From NCBI GenBank assembly GCA_002471225.1, contig DKPO01000008.1, positions 32,387 through 96,386 on the forward strand: a stretch of 64,000 nucleotides of DNA, written 5' to 3'. Source of the DNA: Porphyromonadaceae bacterium UBA7332 (GTDB taxonomy: Bacteria; Bacteroidota; Bacteroidia; Bacteroidales; UBA7332). Positions within the stretch are counted from its first letter, which is position 1. Every line of letters starts with the position of its first letter. Both the position numbers and the translations under genes were made by a program. Below are positions 17,129-26,655 of this stretch, one piece after another. The notes under the pieces were generated by a model, which saw only the letters and a program-made list of their open reading frames with translations, had not been told where the DNA came from and made no database searches.

Positions 17129-17570
17129 GGTGACAATTGATGTTGATTGGTGACAATTGGGTGACAATTGAAAATAGGCCAATTGTCACACGTAGTTTTC
17201 TGATGTATAGTTGATTATCTCCCGGTGTCAATTGTGACAATTCAAAATACAAAACTTCAGGTAGAAGTTATAGGCATATCTCTGAAAAGATATGCCGTTT
17301 CTTTTTAGAGATATACCGTTAGTTTAGAAAGATATACCGTATCTTTTTCAAATAATACTGACGTATTTGCCCTGGAAAACAAAGGTATTTAGAAAATAAA
17401 ACAAACGCATTTGGAGATAATGAAATGCGTTTGTTCTCTCCGTCAAATGCGTTCGTTTTTCAATAGATCTGATCTTTTCAGATTTAGATACGTACCAACC
17501 GTTACGCTGCTACGTATTAAAAAATATTTACATACGTATGTAAAATAATTTTGCTACGTATTAAAAATCA
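17129..17570. repeat. cluster of four short repeat families
   Basis: (1) TGACAATTG at 17131, 17151 and 17162, inverted at 17180-17188, and again within 17229-17243. (2) GATATACCGT and variants near 17289, 17309 and 17331, with a perfect hairpin GGCATATCT / AGATATGCC at 17273-17295. (3) AAATGCGTTTG-type units: inverted 17401-17412, direct 17422-17434 and 17444-17455. (4) GCTACGTATTAAAAA at 17509-17523 and 17554-17568, with the palindrome CATACGTATG between. No coding frame runs through them. They look like iteron or protein-binding clusters, or the scar of a lost element. Confidence 0.7.
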
Positions 17571-17793
17571 GGTTTATAAGACATTTTGCAGATGAGTAAT
17601 AACTCAAATTTTTGCGCAGACTTCCTATGTTATACTCTTTACATAAAGCTCTGCCAACTGAGGATATCAGCTACCTTCAATAAACGTTAGATGGAATATA
17701 ATACAATGCGGTTATTTGTGATATTTCTATAATAAGCAGGGGGTATATAATTATAGATTTTGAATAAACGAATTTAATTATTATTATTGTCCT

Positions 17794-17801
17794 TATATTT
17801 G
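17794..17801 (+). promoter_or_regulatory. candidate -7 box upstream of the metalloprotease gene
   Basis: TATATTTG matches TAnnTTTG, 34 nt before the start codon at 17836. No TTTG at the -33 distance was found. Confidence 0.4.
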
Positions 17802-17835
17802 TTATTTTACCACATAAACACAATTTAATTATCGA

Positions 17836-19032
17836 ATGAATAAGTATCTTTTGTGCACAGTAATAGCATGTTATTTTAGTCTTTTCTTATCTTGTAATGA
17901 ATCAACTGTTTACGAATACGATTTAGAGGAAGAAGTATTACCTTACGTTGATCGAGTTATTTATGGTGAATTACCAGCTCACTCTAAGGATTCTATTCTA
18001 AATCCTGATGAATCGAATTCAATTGTAATTAATCGGGCGTTGAGATCTTTTCGTTTAAAAGAATTATTGCAATTAGGTATAAACTCAGCCGGTGATTCAA
18101 TCTTTCTTCGCAGTTATTCTGCCAAACCTGTTACAGAGATAGATATTCATATTTATATACCCGAGATTAAAGATCGGATATTGATCGGATATATAGATTC
18201 TATACCTGCTTTTGGTGAGATAAAGTTTAAGCCAGCCTTTTTAATGCAAGAAACTATCTATAAAGGGCAAAATCATCATATGGTTCGTATAAAACGAGAT
18301 CGTCTGACTGATGATATGTTATTATCGATGAATAGCGAGTGTCAACACTATAAAATGTTGAAGGAAATTAAAACTGACTGGAGTTTAGGTTTTTCTAATT
18401 TTAGTTGGGATCCGGCTAATCCTCAGTCCGGGAACTGGAGAGAGTTGAATGCTATGGTTGCCCGCGAATGGATCGTTATAACAACAAATATTGGCTATAT
18501 GCTTTCGTCGTCAGAATATAAGGAAGTGATTGATAATTTTGCAACGATATTTGGTGCAGATCTCCGTGGGAATAATAAGGAGCCTTTTTCTAAAAAGCAG
18601 TATGATGATTTTGTTCAGAACTGTTTCAAGCCGAAAAACTTTAATTTAGGTAGAACTGCTAATGTTGGTGGACTTGGTGGCGGAGCTACATGGGGTGTTT
18701 CGGATTGGAATTTTTATGGTCATTATGCCTCCTATAGTGGATGGGAAGCAATTACACATGAATTAGGTCATTGTTATGGATATAGTCATGATAGTAATTT
18801 AACTTATCCAAATCCTTCAGGTGTAAGTTGGGCAAATTGCATATCACAACTGCATGTATACATGTGTAAGCAAGGTCGTCTCCCATATGAAAGCCGTGAA
18901 ATTTTAGGTACTCATCATTCAAAATATGATGCATATCGGGGTTTTGTTTGCTCTCCTCAATATATGAATGATCAAAAAACAGAGCAATTATATCAAACAA
19001 GTAAAGTCACATTGTATTTTAATAATAAATAA
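17836..19032 (+). CDS. Metzincin-type zinc metalloprotease lipoprotein
   Basis: 398 aa. A lipoprotein signal (hydrophobic segment ending LFLSC, Cys20) predicts an outer or inner membrane anchor. The zinc site HELGHCYGYSH (His308, Glu309, His312, His318) is an exact HExxHxxGxxH metzincin motif, and a downstream Met in VYMCKQG could be the Met-turn. The N-terminal 150 residues look like a beta domain. It resembles, from memory, the BF0631 family of Bacteroidales zinc-metalloproteinase lipoproteins. A second lipoprotein gene follows after 9 nt. Substrate unknown. Confidence 0.8.
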   Translation: MNKYLLCTVIACYFSLFLSCNESTVYEYDLEEEVLPYVDRVIYGELPAHSKDSILNPDESNSIVINRALRSFRLKELLQLGINSAGDSIFLRSYSAKPVTEIDIHIYIPEIKDRILIGYIDSIPAFGEIKFKPAFLMQETIYKGQNHHMVRIKRDRLTDDMLLSMNSECQHYKMLKEIKTDWSLGFSNFSWDPANPQSGNWRELNAMVAREWIVITTNIGYMLSSSEYKEVIDNFATIFGADLRGNNKEPFSKKQYDDFVQNCFKPKNFNLGRTANVGGLGGGATWGVSDWNFYGHYASYSGWEAITHELGHCYGYSHDSNLTYPNPSGVSWANCISQLHVYMCKQGRLPYESREILGTHHSKYDAYRGFVCSPQYMNDQKTEQLYQTSKVTLYFNNK

Positions 19033-19041
19033 GTACAGAAT

Positions 19042-20082
19042 ATGCTGAAAAATATATTTATTACACTGTTGTTTGTCTCTTTATTAGTGAACATATCTTG
19101 TTCAGAGCAGTCTGTAATTCGAGTTGAAATACCACGTTACGACTCTACAATAGTATATACACATTCTCTTGAGGAGGTTTTCCAGTTGCCTAAACCTACC
19201 CAGGACAAAGCATTTAGTCCTTATGCATTATGTGTTTATAAAGATAGATTATATATTGGGGATCGTGCGACTAAAACTGTATATGAATATGACTTATTGG
19301 CTAGAGAGTATGTGACAAATTATACACATAACGAGCGTACAGATCCATTATCAATATCGGTGAATGATGAGCATGTTTATATAGCATGTGGAGATTATCG
19401 TGAAGTTCAGATTTTTGATCGTGCTTCCGGACGTTATCTGACACGTTTGGGTACAGGGGTATGGTCAGGTGCTGTTTCTTTTGCAACATCTCTTGCACAA
19501 TCAGAAGATTATATTTTTGTAAGAGATTCGAAAGTAGGTGTCCGCGTTTTTGATAAAAAAGCAATAAACTTTACAGCTGTAAATAATAATAGCTTTTTCC
19601 TGAATCTCGATATTGATGATTTATATACACCGGGTAACTATCCGGCAAATCCATATGATATGGAAGTCCTTGGCGATTCGTTATATGTGAATGATATATC
19701 CTCTGCAAGAACATATGTGTACTCCATGAATAATATAAAATCAAAAATAACAAGTTATACAAAGAAAGTACAATACGATAAGAATACTCAAAATGGAATT
19801 GCTTATGTAATGGGTATGGAAACTTCAGAAGATGAAACATCCACGTTATTATTTTTACGATTAAATGGTGCAAATACACTAGGATTTTATTCACGAAAAG
19901 ATTTAACTGAATTTAATTGGAGTAATCCGGATTTGAGTATAAATAAATCTGGTTTTGATAATATATCACCTACAGGAAGTGTAGTTTTACTTAAAGATGA
20001 GATTGTTTATCCTGTGAGAGATAGAATTTCAATTCATTCAATTCGAAAGGATTCTATTATTATTTTATCTCCTCAAAAATAA
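19042..20082 (+). CDS. Lipoprotein with predicted six-bladed beta-propeller
   Basis: 346 aa. The signal ends in LLVNISC (Cys20). The body has recurring four-strand units such as LCVYKDRLYIGDRATKTVYEYDL, SVNDEHVYIACGDYREVQIFD, YIFVRDSKVGVRVFDK and LYVNDISSARTYVYSM, typical of NHL/TolB-like 6-bladed propellers of the BF3164 lipoprotein type. It is 9 nt downstream of the metzincin lipoprotein, so the two are co-transcribed and may act together at the cell surface. No catalytic residues are recognisable. Confidence 0.65.
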   Translation: MLKNIFITLLFVSLLVNISCSEQSVIRVEIPRYDSTIVYTHSLEEVFQLPKPTQDKAFSPYALCVYKDRLYIGDRATKTVYEYDLLAREYVTNYTHNERTDPLSISVNDEHVYIACGDYREVQIFDRASGRYLTRLGTGVWSGAVSFATSLAQSEDYIFVRDSKVGVRVFDKKAINFTAVNNNSFFLNLDIDDLYTPGNYPANPYDMEVLGDSLYVNDISSARTYVYSMNNIKSKITSYTKKVQYDKNTQNGIAYVMGMETSEDETSTLLFLRLNGANTLGFYSRKDLTEFNWSNPDLSINKSGFDNISPTGSVVLLKDEIVYPVRDRISIHSIRKDSIIILSPQK

Positions 20083-20100
20083 TTTTATTGTTACCATATA

Positions 20101-20135
20101 AAAAAGGAAGAACATGAGTTCTTCCTTTTTTTTAA
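20101..20135 (+). terminator. terminator after the lipoprotein pair
   Basis: AAAAAGGAAGAAC, loop ATGA, GTTCTTCCTTTTT followed by more T residues. Confidence 0.88.
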
Positions 20136-20265
20136 TTTGTAAAGTGCTGTTTACCAGATATGTTGTTTGCTTGTGATAATTTGTTTATCGCCTTGTATAG
20201 GTTTTGTCAATCCTGCTATAGATACATACAATTGAAAAGTTAGATATAAAGAGTTGAAGTTGCAA

Positions 20266-20273
20266 TACTTTTG
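20266..20273 (+). promoter_or_regulatory. candidate -7 box of ahpC
   Basis: TACTTTTG fits TAnnTTTG and lies 75 nt before ahpC. A good -33 box is not visible, as might be expected for an activator-dependent (OxyR-type) promoter; that is inference. Confidence 0.35.
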
Positions 20274-20347
20274 TATCAGAAACAAAGGAGATGTGTTTCG
20301 AAGAAGATATAACAAACAAATTATTTAAAACTTAAAGATATACTATT

Positions 20348-20911
20348 ATGTCACAAATTGGAAAAGAAATCGTAGATTTTAATGTACAAGCATTTGTAAA
20401 CAACGAGTTTAAATCTGTTTCAAAAGCAGATGTGTTAGGTAAATGGTCAATTTTCTTCTTCTATCCGGCGGACTTTACATTTGTTTGTCCTACAGAGTTA
20501 GAAGATTTAGCAAATAAGTATGCAGATTTTAAAGCTGCTGGCTGTGAAGTTTATTCAGTTTCATGTGATACACATTTTGTACACAAAGCATGGCATGATA
20601 CATCTTCAGCAATCAAAAAAATCCAATATCCGATGTTGGCAGACCCAACAGCTGTATTAGCTCGTGGATTTGATGTAATGATTGAAGAGGTCGGTTTGGC
20701 TGAACGTGGTACATTTATTGTGAATCCGGAAGGTAAAATCGTTTCGTATGAAGTTGTAGCAGGTAATATCGGTCGTAATGCTGATGAATTATTCAATCGT
20801 CTTCAGGCGCTTCAGTTTGTAGCTAGCCATGATGGTGAAGTTTGTCCTGCAAAATGGAAACAAGGGGCAGAAACTCTTAAGCCAAGTATTGATCTTGTAG
20901 GTAAAATCTAA
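20348..20911 (+). CDS. ahpC: Alkyl hydroperoxide reductase subunit C (2-Cys peroxiredoxin)
   Basis: 187 aa, standard length. Peroxidatic Cys47 in FYPADFTFVCPTE and resolving Cys166 in GEVCPAKW. It reduces H2O2 and organic peroxides in the cytoplasm and is re-reduced by AhpF, encoded next. A hairpin between the two genes may set a lower level of AhpF. Confidence 0.96.
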   Translation: MSQIGKEIVDFNVQAFVNNEFKSVSKADVLGKWSIFFFYPADFTFVCPTELEDLANKYADFKAAGCEVYSVSCDTHFVHKAWHDTSSAIKKIQYPMLADPTAVLARGFDVMIEEVGLAERGTFIVNPEGKIVSYEVVAGNIGRNADELFNRLQALQFVASHDGEVCPAKWKQGAETLKPSIDLVGKI

Positions 20912-20923
20912 TTTTAAGATCTT

Positions 20924-20966
20924 AAGCTGTCCATACACCGATATCTCTGTATGGGCAGCTTTATTC
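20924..20966 (+). terminator. hairpin between ahpC and ahpF
   Basis: AAGCTGTCCATACA (20924-20937) pairs with TGTATGGGCAGCTT (20948-20961) with one G-U pair, then TTATTCTTT. It is a leaky terminator or processing site: ahpF has no obvious promoter of its own before its start at 21032. Confidence 0.65.
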
Positions 20967-21031
20967 TTTACACAGAGTTTTTTATAGAGCCTTTATTAAT
21001 CAATCAATTCACGATAAAACAGACCAATTAT

Positions 21032-22585
21032 ATGTTAGATAAATCTTTACTAGACCAGGTGAGACAGCTATTTGCTGATCTTAAATCAAATTATACATTC
21101 AGGATTTTAATTCCTAACTCTCATCCATCAAACACAGAGATGGTTGAGCTTTTAGAAGATGTTGCTTCATGTTCCTCAAATATCAGATGTGAAGTTATTA
21201 AAGATACCGATTTTCGTTTATATCTGCTTAAAGATGGTGAAGAAACATCTATATGTTTCAGAGCTGTTCCTAATGGGCATGAGTTCTCGACACTTTTACT
21301 TGCTATTTTAAATATGGAAGGTAAAGGAAAGAATTTACCGGATGAAGCCTTAGTAAAACGAATTCAAGCCTTGCGCGGAAATGTAACTGTACGGACATAT
21401 ATTTCACTTTCATGTACAAATTGCCCCGATGTCGTACAGGCTCTAAATGTTGTTTCAATATTAAATCCATCAATAAAACATGAAATTGTTGATGGCGCGA
21501 TCAACAGAGAAGAGGCTGAGAAATATAATATTCAAGCGGTACCTGCCGTATTTATCAATGATAAGATGATACATGTGGGTAAATCCTCTTTAGGTGAAAT
21601 AGTCGATAAATTAGTTATTGAGTTGGGTGTTGATTCGACTTCTATAGAAATAGATACTAAAGCGTATGATGTTATTGTAGTTGGAGGTGGACCTTCGGGT
21701 GTTTCTGCAGCAATTTATTCAGCACGAAAAGGGTTGAATGTTGCTATTGTTGCTAACAAAATAGGAGGACAGGTATTAGAGACTGTAGATATTGAAAATG
21801 TAATTTCCGTACCAAAAACTACGGGGGCATTGTTAGCCCAGAATCTAAAATTGCATGCAAACGATTATTCAATTGATTTACTGGAAAATCGGAGTGTTAC
21901 AGCTTTTGATATTATAGATGGTGTAAAACAGATACATACTTCTTTAAATGAGATTTTGACTGCCCCTGCAGTTATTATATCTACAGGAGCCAGCTGGAGA
22001 AAACTTAATATTCCGGGAGAAAGTCAATATATTGGATCAGGAGTTGCTTTTTGTACACATTGCGACGGACCATTTTATAAAGGGAAGCGAGTTGCTGTGA
22101 TCGGAGGTGGTAACTCTGGTCTGGAAGCAGCCATAGATTTAGCGGCAATAGCTAAAGAAGTATATATAATAGAGTATATGTCCGAGTTTAAGGGCGATCA
22201 GGTGTTGCAAAGAAAGCTGGAAGCACTTTCAAATGTGACGATATTGAAAAATACACAAAGTATAGAAGTGCTTGGGGATGGGAAGAAAGTTTCCGGATTA
22301 ATTATTAAAGATCGGAATACAGAAATTATGGAGACGTTAGATTTGGATGGAGTTTTCGTACAAATTGGTCTTCAGGCCAACTCGGAGATATTTAAAGATA
22401 AAGTTTCGGTAAATAGAATGGGAGAGATTGAAATAGATACCCACTGTCGTACAAATTTACCAGGTGTTTATGCTGCAGGTGATGTTTCAACTGTGCCATT
22501 TAAACAAATTATTATAGCTATGGGGGAAGGAGCTAAAGCGGCTCTTACTGCATTCGAGGATAAATTAAAAGATCAATTATTGTAA
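21032..22585 (+). CDS. ahpF: Alkyl hydroperoxide reductase subunit F
   Basis: 517 aa from the ATG at 21032 (MLDKSLLDQVRQLF), matching the usual AhpF length; the open frame extends 27 codons further upstream but through the intergenic hairpin region. The N-terminal tandem thioredoxin-fold domain carries the CxxC in SLSCTNCPDVVQ. The thioredoxin-reductase-like body has the FAD motif VIVVGGGPSGVSAA, the redox pair FCTHCDGPFYKG, the NAD motif VAVIGGGNSGLEAA and the C-terminal GVYAAGDVSTVPFKQ. It passes electrons from NADH to AhpC. Confidence 0.95.
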   Translation: MLDKSLLDQVRQLFADLKSNYTFRILIPNSHPSNTEMVELLEDVASCSSNIRCEVIKDTDFRLYLLKDGEETSICFRAVPNGHEFSTLLLAILNMEGKGKNLPDEALVKRIQALRGNVTVRTYISLSCTNCPDVVQALNVVSILNPSIKHEIVDGAINREEAEKYNIQAVPAVFINDKMIHVGKSSLGEIVDKLVIELGVDSTSIEIDTKAYDVIVVGGGPSGVSAAIYSARKGLNVAIVANKIGGQVLETVDIENVISVPKTTGALLAQNLKLHANDYSIDLLENRSVTAFDIIDGVKQIHTSLNEILTAPAVIISTGASWRKLNIPGESQYIGSGVAFCTHCDGPFYKGKRVAVIGGGNSGLEAAIDLAAIAKEVYIIEYMSEFKGDQVLQRKLEALSNVTILKNTQSIEVLGDGKKVSGLIIKDRNTEIMETLDLDGVFVQIGLQANSEIFKDKVSVNRMGEIEIDTHCRTNLPGVYAAGDVSTVPFKQIIIAMGEGAKAALTAFEDKLKDQLL

Positions 22586-22653
22586 TGCATCTATCAAATA
22601 TATAATTAGTTATTTATAAGGATAATCAATAGCTTAAGTCTAATCCAATCTTT

Positions 22654-22698
22654 AAAGAGGTTATTTTGCAATTATTTGTATAATAGCCTCTTTTTTTA
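22654..22698 (+). terminator. terminator of ahpCF
   Basis: AAAGAGGTTATT pairs with AATAGCCTCTTT, followed by a T-run. Confidence 0.75.
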
Positions 22699-22846
22699 TT
22701 TATATCGTTTTGATTAAGTGAGTTTGATAAAACTTTCGCCAAGGATTATCAGGATACTGATTTTTATCATTATTTTCGTCCCCAATTTAATGTGCCTGAT
22801 ATCTTAAATATATCGGATGAATTTTAATATAAAACGATCCTGCTTC

Positions 22847-24346
22847 ATGAACTCATTGATTGATTCTATAGAAACACAAAAGATAATTGATTTATTTATT
22901 TACAATCCTAAATCACCGTTGATTTTCAGTAGTGGATTTTTCCTGTTTTTATTTACCGTGTTCGTGTTGCTTTATTTTTGTTTGAAAAACACCCGGTCTA
23001 TCAGAATTCTTTATGTAACACTATTTTCCTTGTTTTTTTATTATAAATCAAGTGGAGTTTATTTCCTGCTATTGATACTCTGTGCAACCTCAGATTTTTT
23101 TATTGGTCATGCGATTCATAAATCACAAGCTCAGAAGCTGAAGAAGCTTTGGGTTGCATTAAGTTTGATGATCAATCTGGGTATGTTAGCCTATTTCAAG
23201 TATACAAATTTTTTAACTGAAATCTTCTCAGGGATTTTTAGAGTTCCATTTGACATAGAGCGCATTTTCCTTCCGGTAGGAATTTCATTTTTTACATTTC
23301 AATCAATAAGCTATGTAATAGATATATATAGAAAAGAGATTAAGCCATTGAACCGATGGATTGATTATGTATTTTATATATCATTTTTTCCACAACTTGT
23401 AGCAGGTCCTATTGTACGAGCAAAAGATTTTATACCTCAGATACGAAAGGACGTTTTTGTAAGCAATGAAATGTTTGGTAGAGGAGTATTCTTGATTGTA
23501 GCGGGGTTATTTAAAAAAGCAGTGATTTCAGATTATATAAGTCTGAATTTTGTAGACAGAGTATTTGATCAACCAGTTTTATATTCCGGTTTAGAAAATC
23601 TTATAGCCGTCTATGGATACGCATTGCAGATTTATTGTGATTTTTCGGGTTATTCAGATATGGCTATTGGCATAGCTCTTTTATTAGGATTTCATTTTAA
23701 TGAGAATTTTGATTCTCCCTATAAATCAGCAACTATTACTGAGTTTTGGCGTAGATGGCATATCTCTCTTTCCAGCTGGTTAAAAGATTATTTGTACATA
23801 TCGTTGGGTGGAAATCGAAAAGGGAAAATAAGAACCTATTTTAATCTTTTGACAACAATGCTTTTAGGAGGCCTTTGGCATGGAGCTTCCTGGCAATTCT
23901 TGTTTTGGGGAGCTTTGCATGGATCATCATTAGCAATACACAAGGCTGTAATGGAACGTTTTCCTTCCTTTAAACCTTTAGGCAGAGATATGAACCCATG
24001 GCGAAGGGTTTTGGGTATTTTGTTGACATTTCATTTAGTCTGTTTTGGTTGGATCTTTTTCAGAGCAGGTAGTTTTGAGACGGGTTGGGAGGTATTAAAT
24101 AGAATTTTTACAGCATTTAATCCTCAGTTACTTCCTCAATTTGTAGAAGGATATAAAGCTGTTTGCTTCTTTATATTATTAGGCTATTTCTTGCATTTTA
24201 CTCCAAGAAAGTGGGAAGTGAAAGCATGGGAGATTTCGACTCAGACACCCTTATTCATAAAAGCGATAGTATGTACTATTATGATTATTGTTGTGATGCA
24301 ATTGAAATCTTCAGATGTACAACCATTTATTTATTTTCAGTTTTAA
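22847..24346 (+). CDS. MBOAT family O-acyltransferase (AlgI/DltB-like)
   Basis: 499 aa from the ATG at 22847 (MNSLIDSIETQ); an ATG at 22817 adds ten residues. Polytopic inner-membrane protein with about ten helices. Core motifs are LPVGISFFTFQSISYVID, FPQLVAGPIVRAKDF, QIYCDFSGYSDMAIG, EFWRRWHISLSSWLKDYLYI and LLGGLWHGASWQFLFWG with the conserved MBOAT His. These enzymes pass an acyl group, usually acetyl, across the membrane to a glycan or teichoic-type acceptor. No SGNH/AlgX partner is adjacent, so the acceptor is unknown; a surface polysaccharide is likely. Confidence 0.88.
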   Translation: MNSLIDSIETQKIIDLFIYNPKSPLIFSSGFFLFLFTVFVLLYFCLKNTRSIRILYVTLFSLFFYYKSSGVYFLLLILCATSDFFIGHAIHKSQAQKLKKLWVALSLMINLGMLAYFKYTNFLTEIFSGIFRVPFDIERIFLPVGISFFTFQSISYVIDIYRKEIKPLNRWIDYVFYISFFPQLVAGPIVRAKDFIPQIRKDVFVSNEMFGRGVFLIVAGLFKKAVISDYISLNFVDRVFDQPVLYSGLENLIAVYGYALQIYCDFSGYSDMAIGIALLLGFHFNENFDSPYKSATITEFWRRWHISLSSWLKDYLYISLGGNRKGKIRTYFNLLTTMLLGGLWHGASWQFLFWGALHGSSLAIHKAVMERFPSFKPLGRDMNPWRRVLGILLTFHLVCFGWIFFRAGSFETGWEVLNRIFTAFNPQLLPQFVEGYKAVCFFILLGYFLHFTPRKWEVKAWEISTQTPLFIKAIVCTIMIIVVMQLKSSDVQPFIYFQF

Positions 24347-24753
24347 ATTTGATAGTATAGATGAAATTTCTAATATCCTTGTTGTAATAAGCAATCACAT
24401 TATTTCTTGCTATTCTATAAATATTCCTGAAGGTTATAATTTCCAGCATGGATTTTTAATTTAAAAATCTGAAAGATGGTATTAATCGGCTAATAAAAAA
24501 GTGATTTTTGTGTTACAAGTTTAATAAATATTACTCTTTATAGTATGAATAATTAATATACATATTTAGTTCAAAATAGAGAATCGTATATTATAAGTTT
24601 ATGTATATAACAAGGGTATTAATTATGAGATCATGTTTATTGTAAGATTTAAAATATACTAGATAATAAGAGAGTAGTTGTATTGATTACTAAATCTCCA
24701 TTCCTAGTATGTTTATAAGTATATATGAATATGAGATTTAATCGTATATTGAT
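24347..24753. other. AT-rich 407-nt gap before the first AraC gene
   Basis: No gene or clear hairpin. Very AT-rich, probably the promoter region of the AraC regulator, but no TAnnTTTG with a paired TTTG was found. Confidence 0.5.
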
Positions 24754-25614
24754 ATGATAGATTTGTATTTGAAAAAAAACTTTTCGAAGAGTCGTAAATC
24801 GGAAGATATCACTGCTGATCATTTCTATTGCAGATCTTTTTCAAGAGGAGATTTCGCAAGCATATTGGCTAATAATATGAATGTATTTTTATTCGTATTA
24901 AAAGGTGCCGTTTCTATTAGAGGTTCAGATAATGCAATCATAGTCCATAATGATATGTTTGTAACTTTTCCACTAATGGATCCTATTGATATTGAGTTTA
25001 TAGAAGATACAGAACTTCTTTTATTTTATTATAATGAGCCGACATCTTTTTCTGCGACAAGGATTTTGCAAAATATGAAAACTAAAATTATCAATGAGAG
25101 TCTATGTAATGGCTATACTTTAGAGCAGAATAACCATATAAAACAATATTTGGAGCTTTTGAAAATTTATATATTGTCTAATAACGAATGTATGGATTTA
25201 TACAATTTAAAAAAGGAGGAGTTATTTATTTTAATAAAGAGCTTATATAAAGATGAGGATTTAGCTTACTTTTTTTATCCAATATTAAAATCAGCATGTT
25301 CTTTTAGAAAATATATTCTTGACCAACATGTGAATTATACGAATGTTGCCGGTTTAATGAAGGGGTTAAATATGAGCAAAACGGTATTCTATGAAAAATT
25401 CAAGGATACTTTTGGAGTGTCAGCTAAACAATGGTTGATTTTAAGATTAAAGGAGCGAATGGCTAAACGAGCTAAAGATGATATTGTATCAGCTAAAGAT
25501 TTGATGATAGAATTTAATTTTTCATCTCCTCAGCATCTAAATACCTTTTGTAAAAAACAATTTGGGATGACACCATCAATGCTTTTAAATGAATCGAAGC
25601 AATATCGTTTTTAA
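24754..25614 (+). CDS. AraC-family transcriptional regulator, fimbrial-locus paralogue A
   Basis: 286 aa. An N-terminal half of beta character (residues about 25-110, FLFVLKGAVSIRGSD) has the look of an AraC sensor domain, followed by a helical linker. The C-terminal two-HTH AraC domain spans about 185-286 (MSKTVFYEKFKDTFG for HTH1, FSSPQHLNTFCKKQFGMTPS for HTH2). It is clearly homologous along its whole length to the AraC gene at 37120-38037, sharing SAKQWLI, LKERM/LKERI and HLNTFCKKQFG. Together they bracket the pilus locus and likely regulate it. No ligand can be predicted. Confidence 0.85.
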   Translation: MIDLYLKKNFSKSRKSEDITADHFYCRSFSRGDFASILANNMNVFLFVLKGAVSIRGSDNAIIVHNDMFVTFPLMDPIDIEFIEDTELLLFYYNEPTSFSATRILQNMKTKIINESLCNGYTLEQNNHIKQYLELLKIYILSNNECMDLYNLKKEELFILIKSLYKDEDLAYFFYPILKSACSFRKYILDQHVNYTNVAGLMKGLNMSKTVFYEKFKDTFGVSAKQWLILRLKERMAKRAKDDIVSAKDLMIEFNFSSPQHLNTFCKKQFGMTPSMLLNESKQYRF

Positions 25615-26655
25615 GAATACGAATTATTATTTGTTTCTAGGTGACAAGTAGAGCTTTCGCTGAAAGTTTCTATAATTGATTAACTTTGTTTTATATGAAT
25701 AAATGAGGGATTTTTTAATTCATCTTGCTTTTCAAGTAGTATGTAGTCGGTTTTTACCAAAGACTCTGAGTAATCTGCATTATACTGGATCCTATAGTCT
25801 GAATAAATAACTCATCCAATTATTTAAATGTAAACTATCTTTCCCCCCCTTACATGTTATCTAAAATAGCGAAGTATAAACTAGTGAAATTTTGTAAGTT
25901 TCTTCTAGTTTGTACTTTATTTATATATCATTCTAGTAGATTACTCAATGTGTATATTTTTTATCTAAGTTGTGAGGACGCAATTTTGCAAAATAATTAG
26001 AATAATAGTCTTCAAGCTTGTGGATATGGTTCAGAAAGTAATTTATCTGCTTATTTAATTCTACTCCTGACTATTTACAGCATGCCTTTAATTAGTAAAT
26101 TGTTGCTGTGGTTTCTGCGGGATCGTAATTTCCACAGAATAAATAATCTTTCGACCTGTCGTAACGGGTCTGTTGTTGTCGAAGTGATTATGATCCAGTT
26201 TGTACATCTTTTATTTATATAGCTACCCAGTTCTCTGGAGTAGGCAAGAAAATATTCTAATATTTCCCTATTGTCCTTTTATAAAATACTTGTGAGAATT
26301 CAGTTATACATTATTTCTGGGAAGCCTGGCTAATAGGAAGTGCCAATTCTTCTAGAATGCATCGTACCCTTAAATGCTGCTCATAATCTCTATTATTTGA
26401 ATTGTTGTCCATAGGCTCGACATAGTCTCTTGATAGAATGAGACTCTTTACTATGTAAGATTGGTTGCATCTTAACTGCAAACACATTAATTCAGTCTTG
26501 TATAATATCTACTGGGCAGAATACTTCAGAAGGTTATATGTTTTTATTTTGCTGTGTAATTTACTCGTTTTCGTAGTGAATTAGTTCCTCAACTATTTAT
26601 TTCATTTTCAATATATCTCTTCTTGATTTTAGTAATAATATTTAGTAAGTCTAGG
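25615..26655. other. 1-kb non-coding stretch with decayed gene fragments
   Basis: No intact gene. An imperfect inverted repeat lies at 25872-25917 (AAGTATAAACTAG / CTAGTTTGTACTT). On the minus strand several protein-like but interrupted frames occur between 25945 and 26600 (separate entry). Upstream of the sigma factor the sequence carries the duplicated promoter-like segment. Confidence 0.5.
25945..26600 (-). pseudogene. remnant of an unidentified protein gene
   Basis: Minus-strand fragments read as plausible protein but are broken by stops and frame changes: about 57 codons at 26311-26487 (contains DNNSNNRDYEQHLRVRCILE), continuing upstream of one TAG with KLHSKIKTYNLLKYSAQ; 26088-26207 (contains TTGRKIIYSVEITIPQ); 25945-26067 (contains INYFLNHIHKLEDYYSNYFA). 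Amino acid composition looks coding, and the fragments follow one another in order. I do not recognise the parent family. It may be a degraded accessory or mobile-element gene. Confidence 0.35.

Larger units (their letters stand above)
16774..17835. other. 1.06-kb non-coding stretch after rplI
   Basis: No convincing gene on either strand. The central part (17129-17570) is packed with short repeats, listed separately. The last 100 bases hold a -7-like box for the metalloprotease gene. The left part (16774-17100) is AT-rich with no structure I can name. Confidence 0.6.

Noticed and set aside
17129..17570. CRISPR array
   Set aside because: The repeats are short, of four different kinds, in both orientations and irregularly spaced, with no Cas genes nearby.
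24163..24360. 65-codon frame at the MBOAT 3' end
   Set aside because: Out-of-frame overlap with a clear, full-length membrane acyltransferase.
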